Shown in pieces: positions 1 to 6,809 of a DNA stretch of 64,000 nucleotides. The notes beneath the pieces are model-generated. The model was not told the DNA's origin. It saw only the letters and a program-made list of their open reading frames with translations, and searched no databases. The position numbers and the translations under genes are program-made. The stretch covers positions 25,283-89,282 of the forward strand of contig DYKG01000004.1 in NCBI GenBank assembly GCA_020722725.1, read 5' to 3'. Within the stretch, counting starts at the first letter, position 1. Each line of letters begins with the position of its first letter. Source of the stretch: Candidatus Methylomirabilis sp. (lineage in GTDB: Bacteria; Muiribacteriota; Ozemobacteria; Ozemobacterales; Ozemobacteraceae).

Positions 1-108
1 GAAGAGCCAAAGGACGATGCGCCTTCTGATGAAGAGCCAAAGGACGATGCACCTTCTGATGAAGAGCCAAAGGACGATGCACCTTCTGACGAAGAGCCAA
101 AAGACGAA
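1..108 (+). repeat. 30-bp in-frame tandem repeat
   Basis: Three and a half copies of a 30-bp unit, differing by only one or two bases (GCG/GCA and GAT/GAC changes), encode a ten-residue acidic repeat. The copy number may extend upstream of the window. Near-identity at synonymous sites suggests recent expansion by slippage or unequal recombination. Confidence 0.85.
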
Positions 109-114
109 GAATGA
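1..114 (+). CDS. C-terminal acidic repeat tail of a truncated-by-window protein
   Basis: Only the last 37 codons are inside the window; the gene begins upstream. The visible part is three exact copies of the decapeptide EEPKDDAPSD followed by a shortened copy, ending EEPKDEE and TGA at 112-114. Such Glu/Asp/Pro/Lys repeats are low-complexity, probably disordered tails or spacers. The main domain is not visible, so no function can be given. It converges on the glycosyltransferase operon that ends at 131. Confidence 0.75.
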   Translation, partial: EEPKDDAPSDEEPKDDAPSDEEPKDDAPSDEEPKDEE

Positions 115-130
115 TTCTTTCTAAAATTAG

Positions 131-153
131 TCAGGGGGCGCTTGCCCCCCTGA
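131..153. terminator. G/C-rich hairpin overlapping the stop of the glycosyltransferase gene
   Basis: TCAGGGGG and CCCCCTGA arms surround a short loop. The hairpin includes the stop codon of the minus-strand gene ending at 131. On the minus strand it is followed by an A/T-rich stretch with a short T run, so it may end transcription of that operon. There is no strong T tract, so intrinsic termination is only likely. Confidence 0.45.
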
Positions 154-973
154 TACATGCGGCTCTGAAAAACTGGTCGTCGAGGCTGCGCTCAAAGGGA
201 AGAATTGCATGTTTTTCCCGCATGCCCGCCATTTGTCTGCAAATGTTGAAGCCCGCCGCTGAAAATACTTTTTCTGCTTTTACAAAAAGGTGATTCGCTG
301 GGTAAATATCGCAGTGATGAATATGCTCAGGCAGAAAATCCGGTCTTGTGCCCGGCGTTACCAGTAAAATCTCTGGTTTTTTATCAAGAATTCTCGCAGT
401 TTCAACCGCATACTCAAACAGAATCCTGCTTTCTTCGACCATCGAATGAATCACCATCCAGATATTTTTTTCTGGAAAATTGATTTGTTCTGAATTCTGA
501 ACCGACTGGTCTTTTAGAGTTAAATCAATCAAATGATTAAAATTTTCTTTTAAAAAAAACAACTGGTCGGTGGGCAGGGTTTCAAGAATGAAAATCTTTT
601 CAAAATCAGGAAATCGCCCCTTTATTCTGGTAAGATATTTCTGCCACTTTAAAATTCTGGCAAGGTAGGTGCATGATATATTTTCAATTTCTTTTACCAG
701 AGAAAGCTCACCCAGAATTCCAGCTGGAAAAGCGTCAACAATTATTTCGCCAGGTTTTTGGTGCCTGATCAGCGAACCCAGCCATGCGGCCAATTCGTTG
801 GGAGAAATTGAATTTCCCGGTGGGTAGAAAACCTGGAAATTTCTGTCGATGCCAAGATGCTTAACCGCTATCGGGTTTGATGCTATCAGTGCGGGTCGAT
901 TCCGGGTCGTGAAACAATAAGCCAGAAAGCGGGTTAGATGCCCGAAGCCTCCGCCAAGCCCGTAATAAAGCAA
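131..973 (-). CDS. MurG-like GT-B glycosyltransferase
   Basis: A 280-residue protein with a glycine-rich N-terminal loop (YYGLGGGFGHLTR) and a C-terminal block (VFSAAGFNICRQMAGM, then LPFERSLDDQFFRA). That block matches the nucleotide-sugar-binding half of MurG-type GT-B enzymes. It is shorter than MurG itself (about 350 residues) and lies among two other glycosyltransferases, so a role in glycan or surface polymer assembly is more likely than peptidoglycan lipid II synthesis. The start is TTG, one base after the stop of the upstream lipoprotein gene, with AAGG about eight bases before it, so it is probably translationally coupled. Donor and acceptor are unknown. Confidence 0.7.
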   Translation of the reverse strand: MLYYGLGGGFGHLTRFLAYCFTTRNRPALIASNPIAVKHLGIDRNFQVFYPPGNSISPNELAAWLGSLIRHQKPGEIIVDAFPAGILGELSLVKEIENISCTYLARILKWQKYLTRIKGRFPDFEKIFILETLPTDQLFFLKENFNHLIDLTLKDQSVQNSEQINFPEKNIWMVIHSMVEESRILFEYAVETARILDKKPEILLVTPGTRPDFLPEHIHHCDIYPANHLFVKAEKVFSAAGFNICRQMAGMREKHAILPFERSLDDQFFRAACIRGASAP

Positions 974-974
974 A

Positions 975-1655
975 TTATCTGCCTTTTTTTAATATTTCAT
1001 TGACCATTATGCATCGTAATGAAACTGGTATATTGTTGAATAGTATTACTCCGGGTGCTGCGGAGTTTTTAGCATTTTTTAAAATCAGAATTTCATTTTC
1101 CTGAGCGTCTTTTACTTTGAGCTTGCCATTGTCTGCATAAAATTTTACGTTGCCAATTTCTTTGCCTTCGGCATCTCTAATTTCAGTTTTTTCTTCACTT
1201 TTGCCTTTCAATTCCTGGGAATTATTCATTTCTTCATTGTCGGAAATCTTAATTTTGTCGTCAGAAAATTTAATTTTGTACAAAAGTTTCTCATTCTGAT
1301 CTACCAGTTTGATACTGTCTTGCTTATATTTAACTTCAGCAATAAGATTGTTTTCATCACTGGCAGATTTGTATTTCAACCTTCCTTTATCGTTGGCTTT
1401 GGCCTTAAGGGTGATCTTTTCCCCGCTGAAATCAATTTCAAGTTTCTCGTGATCTGAGTATCTTTTAATATAAAGAGCCTCAGCATCATTGGCGGTTTTG
1501 AACTTGAATTTTTCACCGGGCTCTTCACCTTTAACGGAAGGGGTTGCTGCCTGGGTTGTTACCTGCGTAGTATTGCTGTTTGTCTGAGGCTGAGAACCAC
1601 AGCCTAAAAGAAAAAATGCGGCAAAAATAGTCAGCAAGCTGATGAATCTGGTCAT
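975..1655 (-). CDS. Predicted lipoprotein, Lys/Glu-rich
   Basis: A 226-residue protein with a clear type II signal peptide: basic MTRF, a hydrophobic core and the lipobox LLGC with Cys at about residue 19. The mature part opens with a Thr/Gln/Asn linker. It continues as a highly charged, beta-prone domain containing repeated short K-D-x-x-x-K-I-K-type strands (around residues 60-200). It is probably anchored to a membrane facing the periplasm or outside. It sits within the minus-strand operon, 12 bp after a GT4 gene and 1 bp before a MurG-like gene. I do not recognise the family. Confidence 0.75.
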   Translation of the reverse strand: MTRFISLLTIFAAFFLLGCGSQPQTNSNTTQVTTQAATPSVKGEEPGEKFKFKTANDAEALYIKRYSDHEKLEIDFSGEKITLKAKANDKGRLKYKSASDENNLIAEVKYKQDSIKLVDQNEKLLYKIKFSDDKIKISDNEEMNNSQELKGKSEEKTEIRDAEGKEIGNVKFYADNGKLKVKDAQENEILILKNAKNSAAPGVILFNNIPVSLRCIMVNEILKKGR

Positions 1656-1667
1656 TTTTTTCTCCTG

Positions 1668-2825
1668 TCAAGCTTTAATAAAGCCAATATTTGGTTTTTT
1701 ACAAGTATAATTTAAAATGTTTATATAATTTATGGTTTCAGTATTTTGATTGAAATGTTTCCTTATTGCTTCCTTTAGCTCTTTACCGGCCGATAGCCGA
1801 TCTTTTTTATCTGACCTGGCCGCATTCCAGAGGGCGGCCCGGCAGGCATGCCGATCTCCCGGATGGAAAGAAAAAGGAATTATTTGGGGGGAGTGAGAAA
1901 TTACATCAGAAATTCCACCTGCTTTGGCAGCAATGACAGGTATGCCAAGACCTCCGGCTTCCAGTAACACGTTCGGCATTCCGTCATAAAAAGAGGGCAG
2001 GGCAATAAAATCACAAATCGGATAAAATCGCAAAAGCTCAAAGTGATCAAGAAAGGGGATCTGTGAAATGGAAAAAGATGTTCCCTGCTGATCCAGCCAA
2101 TCCTGCATCTGAGGCGCAACATCACCGATTATGAGAAAGTGAAAATCATTCTGCAGATTTGCCGCAAGAACGTTCGTCAGAAAAAAAACTCCACCTTTTT
2201 TTGCCTTAAACTGCCCAATCAAACCGATAACCTTGCGGTCTGCCTCAACATTCTCTTTCTTCCATTGGTTTGCGAAGGCAATATCTGTTTCATCGGTATT
2301 CCAGGAATCCAGGTCGATTCCATTTGGAATCAGAGAAATTTTGTCGCAATCAGTTAATGCCGAAAGTTTTGCAAAAAGCTCCTCTGCCAGAATACATATT
2401 CGATCGGCAGCATCGATTGCATCAAGCAATAGGCCGCGTTTACCCGGGGAAAAGATTCCCAGATCGAAATCGTTGCCCCTGAGAAGCAAAATTGCGGCTG
2501 ATTTAAACCAATGTTTGAAAATTGGAAGGGCAATTATGGGAGTGGTGCCACCAAATGCGACAATGTGAGTGTATTCGGTTTTGTAAGAATCAGACTGCAG
2601 AAGATTATACAGGCAATTCAGGGTGTGCCCCGGACCATCCTGATCTGGGAATACGAACATTCTGCCATTCTGTTGCTGAATCACCCTGCTGTTCTGGTGC
2701 GGGCAAAAATGAACGAGATCGACGTTGATTCCAGATTGTCTCAGGTTATTTACTATCCGGTCGCATGCCTGGGCCATGCCTCCGCGCCTGGGTGGATAAT
2801 TCTCGGTAAGCCAGAGTATTCGCAT
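1668..2825 (-). CDS. GT4-family glycosyltransferase
   Basis: A 385-residue GT-B protein. The N-terminus (MRILWLTENYPPRRGGM) is the typical acceptor-domain start of family 4. LIPNGIDLDSW marks the interdomain hinge. The donor-binding part has SFYDGMPNVLLEAGGLG, the usual E-x7-E region with Asp in place of the first Glu. It probably moves a nucleotide-sugar residue onto a lipid- or protein-linked acceptor at the inner face of the membrane. The ATG start lies 2 bp after the stop of the zinc-ribbon gene, in the same operon as two other glycosyltransferases. Sugar specificity cannot be read from the sequence. Confidence 0.85.
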   Translation of the reverse strand: MRILWLTENYPPRRGGMAQACDRIVNNLRQSGINVDLVHFCPHQNSRVIQQQNGRMFVFPDQDGPGHTLNCLYNLLQSDSYKTEYTHIVAFGGTTPIIALPIFKHWFKSAAILLLRGNDFDLGIFSPGKRGLLLDAIDAADRICILAEELFAKLSALTDCDKISLIPNGIDLDSWNTDETDIAFANQWKKENVEADRKVIGLIGQFKAKKGGVFFLTNVLAANLQNDFHFLIIGDVAPQMQDWLDQQGTSFSISQIPFLDHFELLRFYPICDFIALPSFYDGMPNVLLEAGGLGIPVIAAKAGGISDVISHSPQIIPFSFHPGDRHACRAALWNAARSDKKDRLSAGKELKEAIRKHFNQNTETINYINILNYTCKKPNIGFIKA

Positions 2826-2827
2826 TT

Positions 2828-3241
2828 TCAGCTGTCGAAAGTGTTTGCCTGGTCGTCGAATTCTTCGGCCAGAAGCTCTTTACCATCATCTGATTTGTCG
2901 TCAAAAGATCTTACATCGAGTTCTGAATAATAGCTGTCGTTGAAATCATCGCCATCGTAAAGCGGCGAATATCTGTTGTTGTTGTAATAACTGTGACGAT
3001 AACCATAGCACCAGGTCGGTTCGTAGTAATAGTCATCGTCATAATAGCCCTGGTCTTTTCTGGCCTGTTTTTTCTGCATTTCTTTACCCAGGCAATCCAG
3101 GCAGGCTGGTTGATTTTTGCCTGGCATCATTTTTATATGCTCATGGCAAAATTCCCGACCGCAGATCGAGCAGGTTGCTGTTGCCTGCTTATCGCATTCG
3201 CGCAGATAAAAGAAGCCTTTTTTCATTTGACATTTTGCCAT
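2828..3241 (-). CDS. Cys/His-rich zinc-binding protein with Tyr/Asp-rich tail
   Basis: A 137-residue protein. Residues 4-50 hold a dense metal-ligand pattern (C4, C16, C24, C27, C32, H33, H35, C47, C50) resembling a B-box or RING-like treble-clef fold. From about residue 65 it becomes a low-complexity tail rich in Tyr, Asp and Asn. The fold suggests structural zinc and protein-protein contact rather than catalysis. It lies 3 bp after the membrane-protein gene and 2 bp before the GT4 gene, so it is certainly co-transcribed. No specific function is recognised. Confidence 0.7.
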   Translation of the reverse strand: MAKCQMKKGFFYLRECDKQATATCSICGREFCHEHIKMMPGKNQPACLDCLGKEMQKKQARKDQGYYDDDYYYEPTWCYGYRHSYYNNNRYSPLYDGDDFNDSYYSELDVRSFDDKSDDGKELLAEEFDDQANTFDS

Positions 3242-3244
3242 ATA

Positions 3245-4135
3245 TTACCCCGCTTTGCCCGCCGGTTTGGCGCTCATAAGGATTTTTCCGATCAATGCAA
3301 GCATCGAAACTGGTTCTAGAGTTTTTTCAAGGCTATTGCTGACTTCAACTCTGGTTAAACTAATGATATTCTTTCTATCGCCTTTTTTCTGCTTTATCCG
3401 GTCACCGGCACTGGTTATTGAAGGATCGGTGCTGAAGACATAATCTTTGTTCTTCAAGGCAAGCCCTACTTTAATTTTGCTTTTTACCTTATATTTGGTC
3501 TTCGATTTAACTTTTCCCCGGGGATTTTTCTTTTGGCGTGTGGTCATGGTTACAAAGTCGGTTACCGAAAAAAACAACCGGGAACCATCGCACAGAACCG
3601 CCGAGCCGTCGAACCAGCTGTCGCGATAGAAATATCTTTGAACTTTGGGGTAAGAAAACCAGCCTGGGTCATTGTTTTCTGCTTTGGTGCGCTTGGCCGA
3701 AATGGTTTGCCCGCGTAGGTCGAGCTTAACCTTCATTTTTTCTGCCTTTTCCATATCCTGGCTGATGGTATTCAGCACTGGTACAGCAAATTCCCGCAAT
3801 CTGTTGTTTATATCGATGCTTTTAAAATACCAATATAAAATCATAAAGAAAAAAAACAGGCAGCAGATCGCAATGACAAATGTCTCAAAAAAGGGTACAG
3901 GCGTTTCGGTAGATTTGATCAAAAGTATCGCAACACCTGAAAGAAAGGCAAAAAAAGCCAGCCATCCGCTTTGTCGCCTTGCCGCATCGCAGTCTTTGTC
4001 GAAACTGGCGAGCGGCTGCAAAGTTTTAATGATTTCGGCGGGCGGCGAAAGAAAAATTCGCTGACCGCCCTTTATGAAATCTTTTTGTTTTGAATCAAGG
4101 GCTGAATATTTCTTTAATGCATTGATGAGAATCAT
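3245..4135 (-). CDS. Two-helix membrane protein of unknown function
   Basis: A 296-residue protein with two predicted transmembrane helices at about residues 57-73 and 84-104. A soluble C-terminal region of nearly 190 residues follows and includes a very basic stretch around residues 195-225 with many Lys. Both termini probably lie in the cytoplasm. It lies in the glycosyltransferase operon, 23 bp downstream of a GT4 gene and 3 bp upstream of the zinc-ribbon gene. I recognise no family. Confidence 0.65.
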   Translation of the reverse strand: MILINALKKYSALDSKQKDFIKGGQRIFLSPPAEIIKTLQPLASFDKDCDAARRQSGWLAFFAFLSGVAILLIKSTETPVPFFETFVIAICCLFFFFMILYWYFKSIDINNRLREFAVPVLNTISQDMEKAEKMKVKLDLRGQTISAKRTKAENNDPGWFSYPKVQRYFYRDSWFDGSAVLCDGSRLFFSVTDFVTMTTRQKKNPRGKVKSKTKYKVKSKIKVGLALKNKDYVFSTDPSITSAGDRIKQKKGDRKNIISLTRVEVSNSLEKTLEPVSMLALIGKILMSAKPAGKAG

Positions 4136-4158
4136 TTTTATCCCTCTCGGAAAAACTT

Positions 4159-5526
4159 TTACACTTCACTATAGCATTTTGAATTTATCAGGTCATCATA
4201 AACTTGAATCAGTTTATTTTTGGAAATGTGCCAGGTGAATTTCTTCTGCAAAAGGCTGCGGGCTGCTTTGCCAAGCTCTCTGCTTTTTTCGGGGTGCAGA
4301 TAAAGCAGTCTGATTGCTCTTGCCAGTTCGGCAGGGCGGTCTGGTCTCACAAGGTATCCACAATCCTGATGCCGCAGAAGTTCTCTGACTACTGGCAGAT
4401 CGGAAGCGACTATCGGAACCCCGTGAGCCATCGATTCCACAATTTTCAGCGGGCAACAGCCCTGAACCAGATTCCTTGAGCATTCCACCAGCGGAACTAC
4501 CGACATTCTCGCGTGAGCAAGCCATTGATGAGCTTCTTTCTGGGGAAGACGAAGGTTCCAGATCAGGCGTTCAGAAATCTGCAGGTGCTCTGCCAATTTT
4601 TGCAGGCTTTTAAGCCGCGGTTTGCTGCCGGTTACGCAAAGAACCAGGTGAAGTTCAGGCAGATCACGTAAAAACTGCATGGCTTTGAAAAGAACCTCGA
4701 TTCCCTGCCAGCCTTGCACGGCACCAAGATAAATCAAATAGCTGCCGGGTGCGGTTTCGGGTCGAACCGGCATTTCTTCAGGCAATTCTGCGCCATTGGC
4801 AATAACTTGTATTTTTTTTCGTGAGCCGATCAGACTTTTCACGAATTCTTTAATCGTGTAAGATGGGCAAATAACTGAATCTGCCTCATTGAGGCAACGC
4901 AGTTCGATTGCTCTGATCTTTTCGAGAGTATTTTTGCTCAGTCCCGGATACTTCGATGGCAGTTCAATCGAGGGAAGCGCATTGACTTCAAAAACTGTTT
5001 TGAAAGACCGGTTCTCAACGTCAAGGATTGCCTGTCCTCCCCATGGGTCGCGGAAATGTGCGATTGCAATCGATTGTTTAACTGTTTCAATCTGATTTCT
5101 GACAAAATCGTAAAACTCAAAAGTGCGGATCAAATGATTGTTTGAATTAGATTGAAGCCTTCTGATCTGACAGTTATCTTCTATCTGCCAGGATGGGAGC
5201 GAATTATCACCCAGGGCGAGCAAGAGGCCGGGCGGGGAAAACTCAAACAACGTTTGCGAAAATTCGCGTATGTGAATTGCCGCACCCTTTGGTGCAGGGT
5301 AGGTGTCAAAAGCACAATAAATTGCTTTGGGCGGTGTCTGAGATTTTTCCAGAAATCGAATCCTCTTTTCAGGCTGTATGCATAATAATCCTGCCTGATT
5401 AAAAAGGCAAATTGACCCGCGAAAGTCAGCATCTGAATTGGTGATTGAGCATTTGTACAAATCAGGTGCAGAAATTATGGTTTTGTTATAGCCTTTATAA
5501 AAATGAGTGGAAAATCTAAAAACCAT
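4159..5526 (-). CDS. GT4-family glycosyltransferase, first gene of the minus-strand operon
   Basis: GT-B fold of family 4. The recognisable homology begins at AIYCAFDTYPAPKGAAIHIR; the hinge is VIANGAELPEE, and the donor site is CCPLKIVESMAHGVPIVAS. The open frame runs to 5700, but that would overlap the plus-strand gene at 5503 by nearly 200 bp. I chose the ATG at 5524-5526, the last in-frame ATG before the homology. None of the candidate starts (5700, 5544, 5526, TTG 5460) has a good Shine-Dalgarno, so the N-terminus is uncertain. It leads a six-gene operon whose products suggest assembly of a surface glycan. Confidence 0.75.
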   Translation of the reverse strand: MVFRFSTHFYKGYNKTIISAPDLYKCSITNSDADFRGSICLFNQAGLLCIQPEKRIRFLEKSQTPPKAIYCAFDTYPAPKGAAIHIREFSQTLFEFSPPGLLLALGDNSLPSWQIEDNCQIRRLQSNSNNHLIRTFEFYDFVRNQIETVKQSIAIAHFRDPWGGQAILDVENRSFKTVFEVNALPSIELPSKYPGLSKNTLEKIRAIELRCLNEADSVICPSYTIKEFVKSLIGSRKKIQVIANGAELPEEMPVRPETAPGSYLIYLGAVQGWQGIEVLFKAMQFLRDLPELHLVLCVTGSKPRLKSLQKLAEHLQISERLIWNLRLPQKEAHQWLAHARMSVVPLVECSRNLVQGCCPLKIVESMAHGVPIVASDLPVVRELLRHQDCGYLVRPDRPAELARAIRLLYLHPEKSRELGKAARSLLQKKFTWHISKNKLIQVYDDLINSKCYSEV

Positions 5527-6099
5527 AAGAATGAAAAGAAGCATCGGCCAAAAAAGACCGAAATAAATCTGGTCCCGGTTCAGGCCGGTCTGCCTGGTTT
5601 TTCTGAGATGGATAATCAGGCCGCAATCGACTTCCCGGTTCATGAAAACAGCCTGGCTGACCCGGTTTTCATTGCTCAAAGAAAAAAGCTGGTGAATCAC
5701 CTTTTTTCGATGGTGGTGGACAGTTATATTGAGGCCGAAACAATAATCGGTTTAAAGACAGAAATTGGTTGCCATATCAGAAAAAACGACTCACCTGATT
5801 TGAGCGGCATCGAATTGTTTGCCGAGGCTTTATTTAACCTTTTTAAAACTGTTCATCAGAATGATCTGCATCCACTTTTCCCGACTATTCTCGAAGACCT
5901 GGGATTTTCCAGTGACGAAGAGAGAGTGCTGGCGCTTTGGAATGATTTCTGGCCCGAAAACGTAAAAAAACTGTTCAGGCGGCACTCGTCTCTGATAAAT
6001 CTGCTGGCCGGGCGGCTTTTTCCAGATGAAGAAGGCCTGCACCAGGTTAACCTGCAGATGATTATACAAAAACTTATATTCACGAATGTAGATTTATGA
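5503..6099 (+). CDS. Hypothetical basic-N-terminus helical protein
   Basis: A 198-residue soluble protein. The first 25 residues are strongly basic and the rest is mainly alpha-helical, with an aromatic/acidic middle (about 120-150). No signal peptide or membrane segment is present. The start at 5503 lacks a clear ribosome-binding site, and its 5' end overlaps that of the divergent glycosyltransferase, so the true start may be further in (for example the Met at about residue 36). The stop overlaps the ATG of the next small gene. No family is recognised. Confidence 0.55.
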   Translation: MSGKSKNHKNEKKHRPKKTEINLVPVQAGLPGFSEMDNQAAIDFPVHENSLADPVFIAQRKKLVNHLFSMVVDSYIEAETIIGLKTEIGCHIRKNDSPDLSGIELFAEALFNLFKTVHQNDLHPLFPTILEDLGFSSDEERVLALWNDFWPENVKKLFRRHSSLINLLAGRLFPDEEGLHQVNLQMIIQKLIFTNVDL

Positions 6100-6269
6100 A
6101 TAAGAGAAATGGCTTTTTCATTCTGCATCATGGCGGCATGGATATTTCGAGTGTGGCAATGGCCAAATCTTCGGCCATGGAAAAAGATGGAGTCATGCCG
6201 GCAAAACTCATGGGGATTCTTGCTCTAATCGGGGTGCTGGGTGTAATATACTCGTTAGATGTGGCGTAA
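6096..6269 (+). CDS. Small single-helix membrane protein (57 residues)
   Basis: Its ATG overlaps the stop of the upstream gene (ATGA), the hallmark of coupled translation. The product starts MNKRNGFFILHHGG, has a Met/Ala/Ser-rich middle and ends with one hydrophobic helix (LMGILALIGVLGVIYSL, about residues 38-54). It stops 10 bp before the next start. I do not recognise it; the overlap and a plausible membrane helix are the only evidence that it is real. Confidence 0.45.
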   Translation: MNKRNGFFILHHGGMDISSVAMAKSSAMEKDGVMPAKLMGILALIGVLGVIYSLDVA

Positions 6270-6279
6270 AGGGGTTATT

Positions 6280-6624
6280 ATGCAGAATTTCAAAGCGGCA
6301 AAAATAGAAGTTTACCTGCCAGCAGAGGCATTGGAGGCAGTTAAGAACGCCATGCACGGAGCCGGTGCTGGTCGCCTGGGCGACTATGACTGCGCTGCTG
6401 CTGAAATTAAAGTTAAAGGCTACTGGCGCCCCCTGGCTGGTGCCAGGCCATATCTCGGAAGCTTGAATGAAATCTGCAGTGCCGATGAAATTAAAATTGA
6501 AGCATATTGTGCGCGCGAATACATCCGCGATGTTCTGCAGGCAATAAGAGCTTCTCACCCCTACGAAGAACCGGTTATCAATGTTATTCCTCTGGTCAAT
6601 CACCTGTTTGAAGGTCTCATTTGA
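6280..6624 (+). CDS. Stand-alone NIF3/YqfO-type PII-like domain protein
   Basis: A 114-residue protein matching the PII-like domain inserted in bacterial NIF3 (YqfO) proteins. It has an N-terminal KIEVYLPAEALEAVKNAMH strand-helix, then AGRLGDYDCAAAEIKVKGYW, and a C-terminal block ending HPYEEPVINVIPL. That HPYEEPxxxxxxL ending is diagnostic. The flanking metal-binding NIF3 halves are absent, so this is the domain alone, as in some CutA/PII relatives. It may bind a small ligand or a metal as a trimer. I chose the ATG at 6280 because AAAGGGG precedes it by about six bases; an in-frame ATG at 6259 has no such site. Confidence 0.7.
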   Translation: MQNFKAAKIEVYLPAEALEAVKNAMHGAGAGRLGDYDCAAAEIKVKGYWRPLAGARPYLGSLNEICSADEIKIEAYCAREYIRDVLQAIRASHPYEEPVINVIPLVNHLFEGLI

Positions 6625-6686
6625 ATCACTCGCTCAGGCTTTTCGCCGGTAAGCATTTTTGCAATTGCCGGCAAATATTAAATTTC

Positions 6687-6715
6687 TTTACTGATAGAGG
6701 TAATCCCTTTAAAAT
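6687..6715 (+). promoter_or_regulatory. Sigma70-like promoter before the prolyl oligopeptidase
   Basis: TTTACT, a 17-bp spacer and TAAAAT. It lies about 95 bp upstream of the peptidase start, within an otherwise gene-free gap (6625-6794). The -35 is imperfect, so this is a moderate prediction. Confidence 0.4.
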
Positions 6716-6809
6716 AATTCTCTGAAACAGTTGTCCGGTTAGCCTGCTGCTTTCGGCTGCGGGCCTCTGGACTTATAACTTCTCGAAAAAAAAATTGAAG
6801 GTGATTGCT

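Noticed and set aside
1-114. CRISPR-like direct repeats at the left edge
   Set aside because: The repeats are contiguous, without spacers, and in frame with a coding sequence.
5527-5700. N-terminal extension of the glycosyltransferase at 4159
   Set aside because: The frame is open but unlike any family 4 N-terminus and overlaps the plus-strand gene from 5503; the residues look like random translation.
6625-6794. Possible terminator GCCGG...CCGGC and stem near 6740
   Set aside because: Arms are short and imperfect and no T tract follows; not distinguishable from chance.
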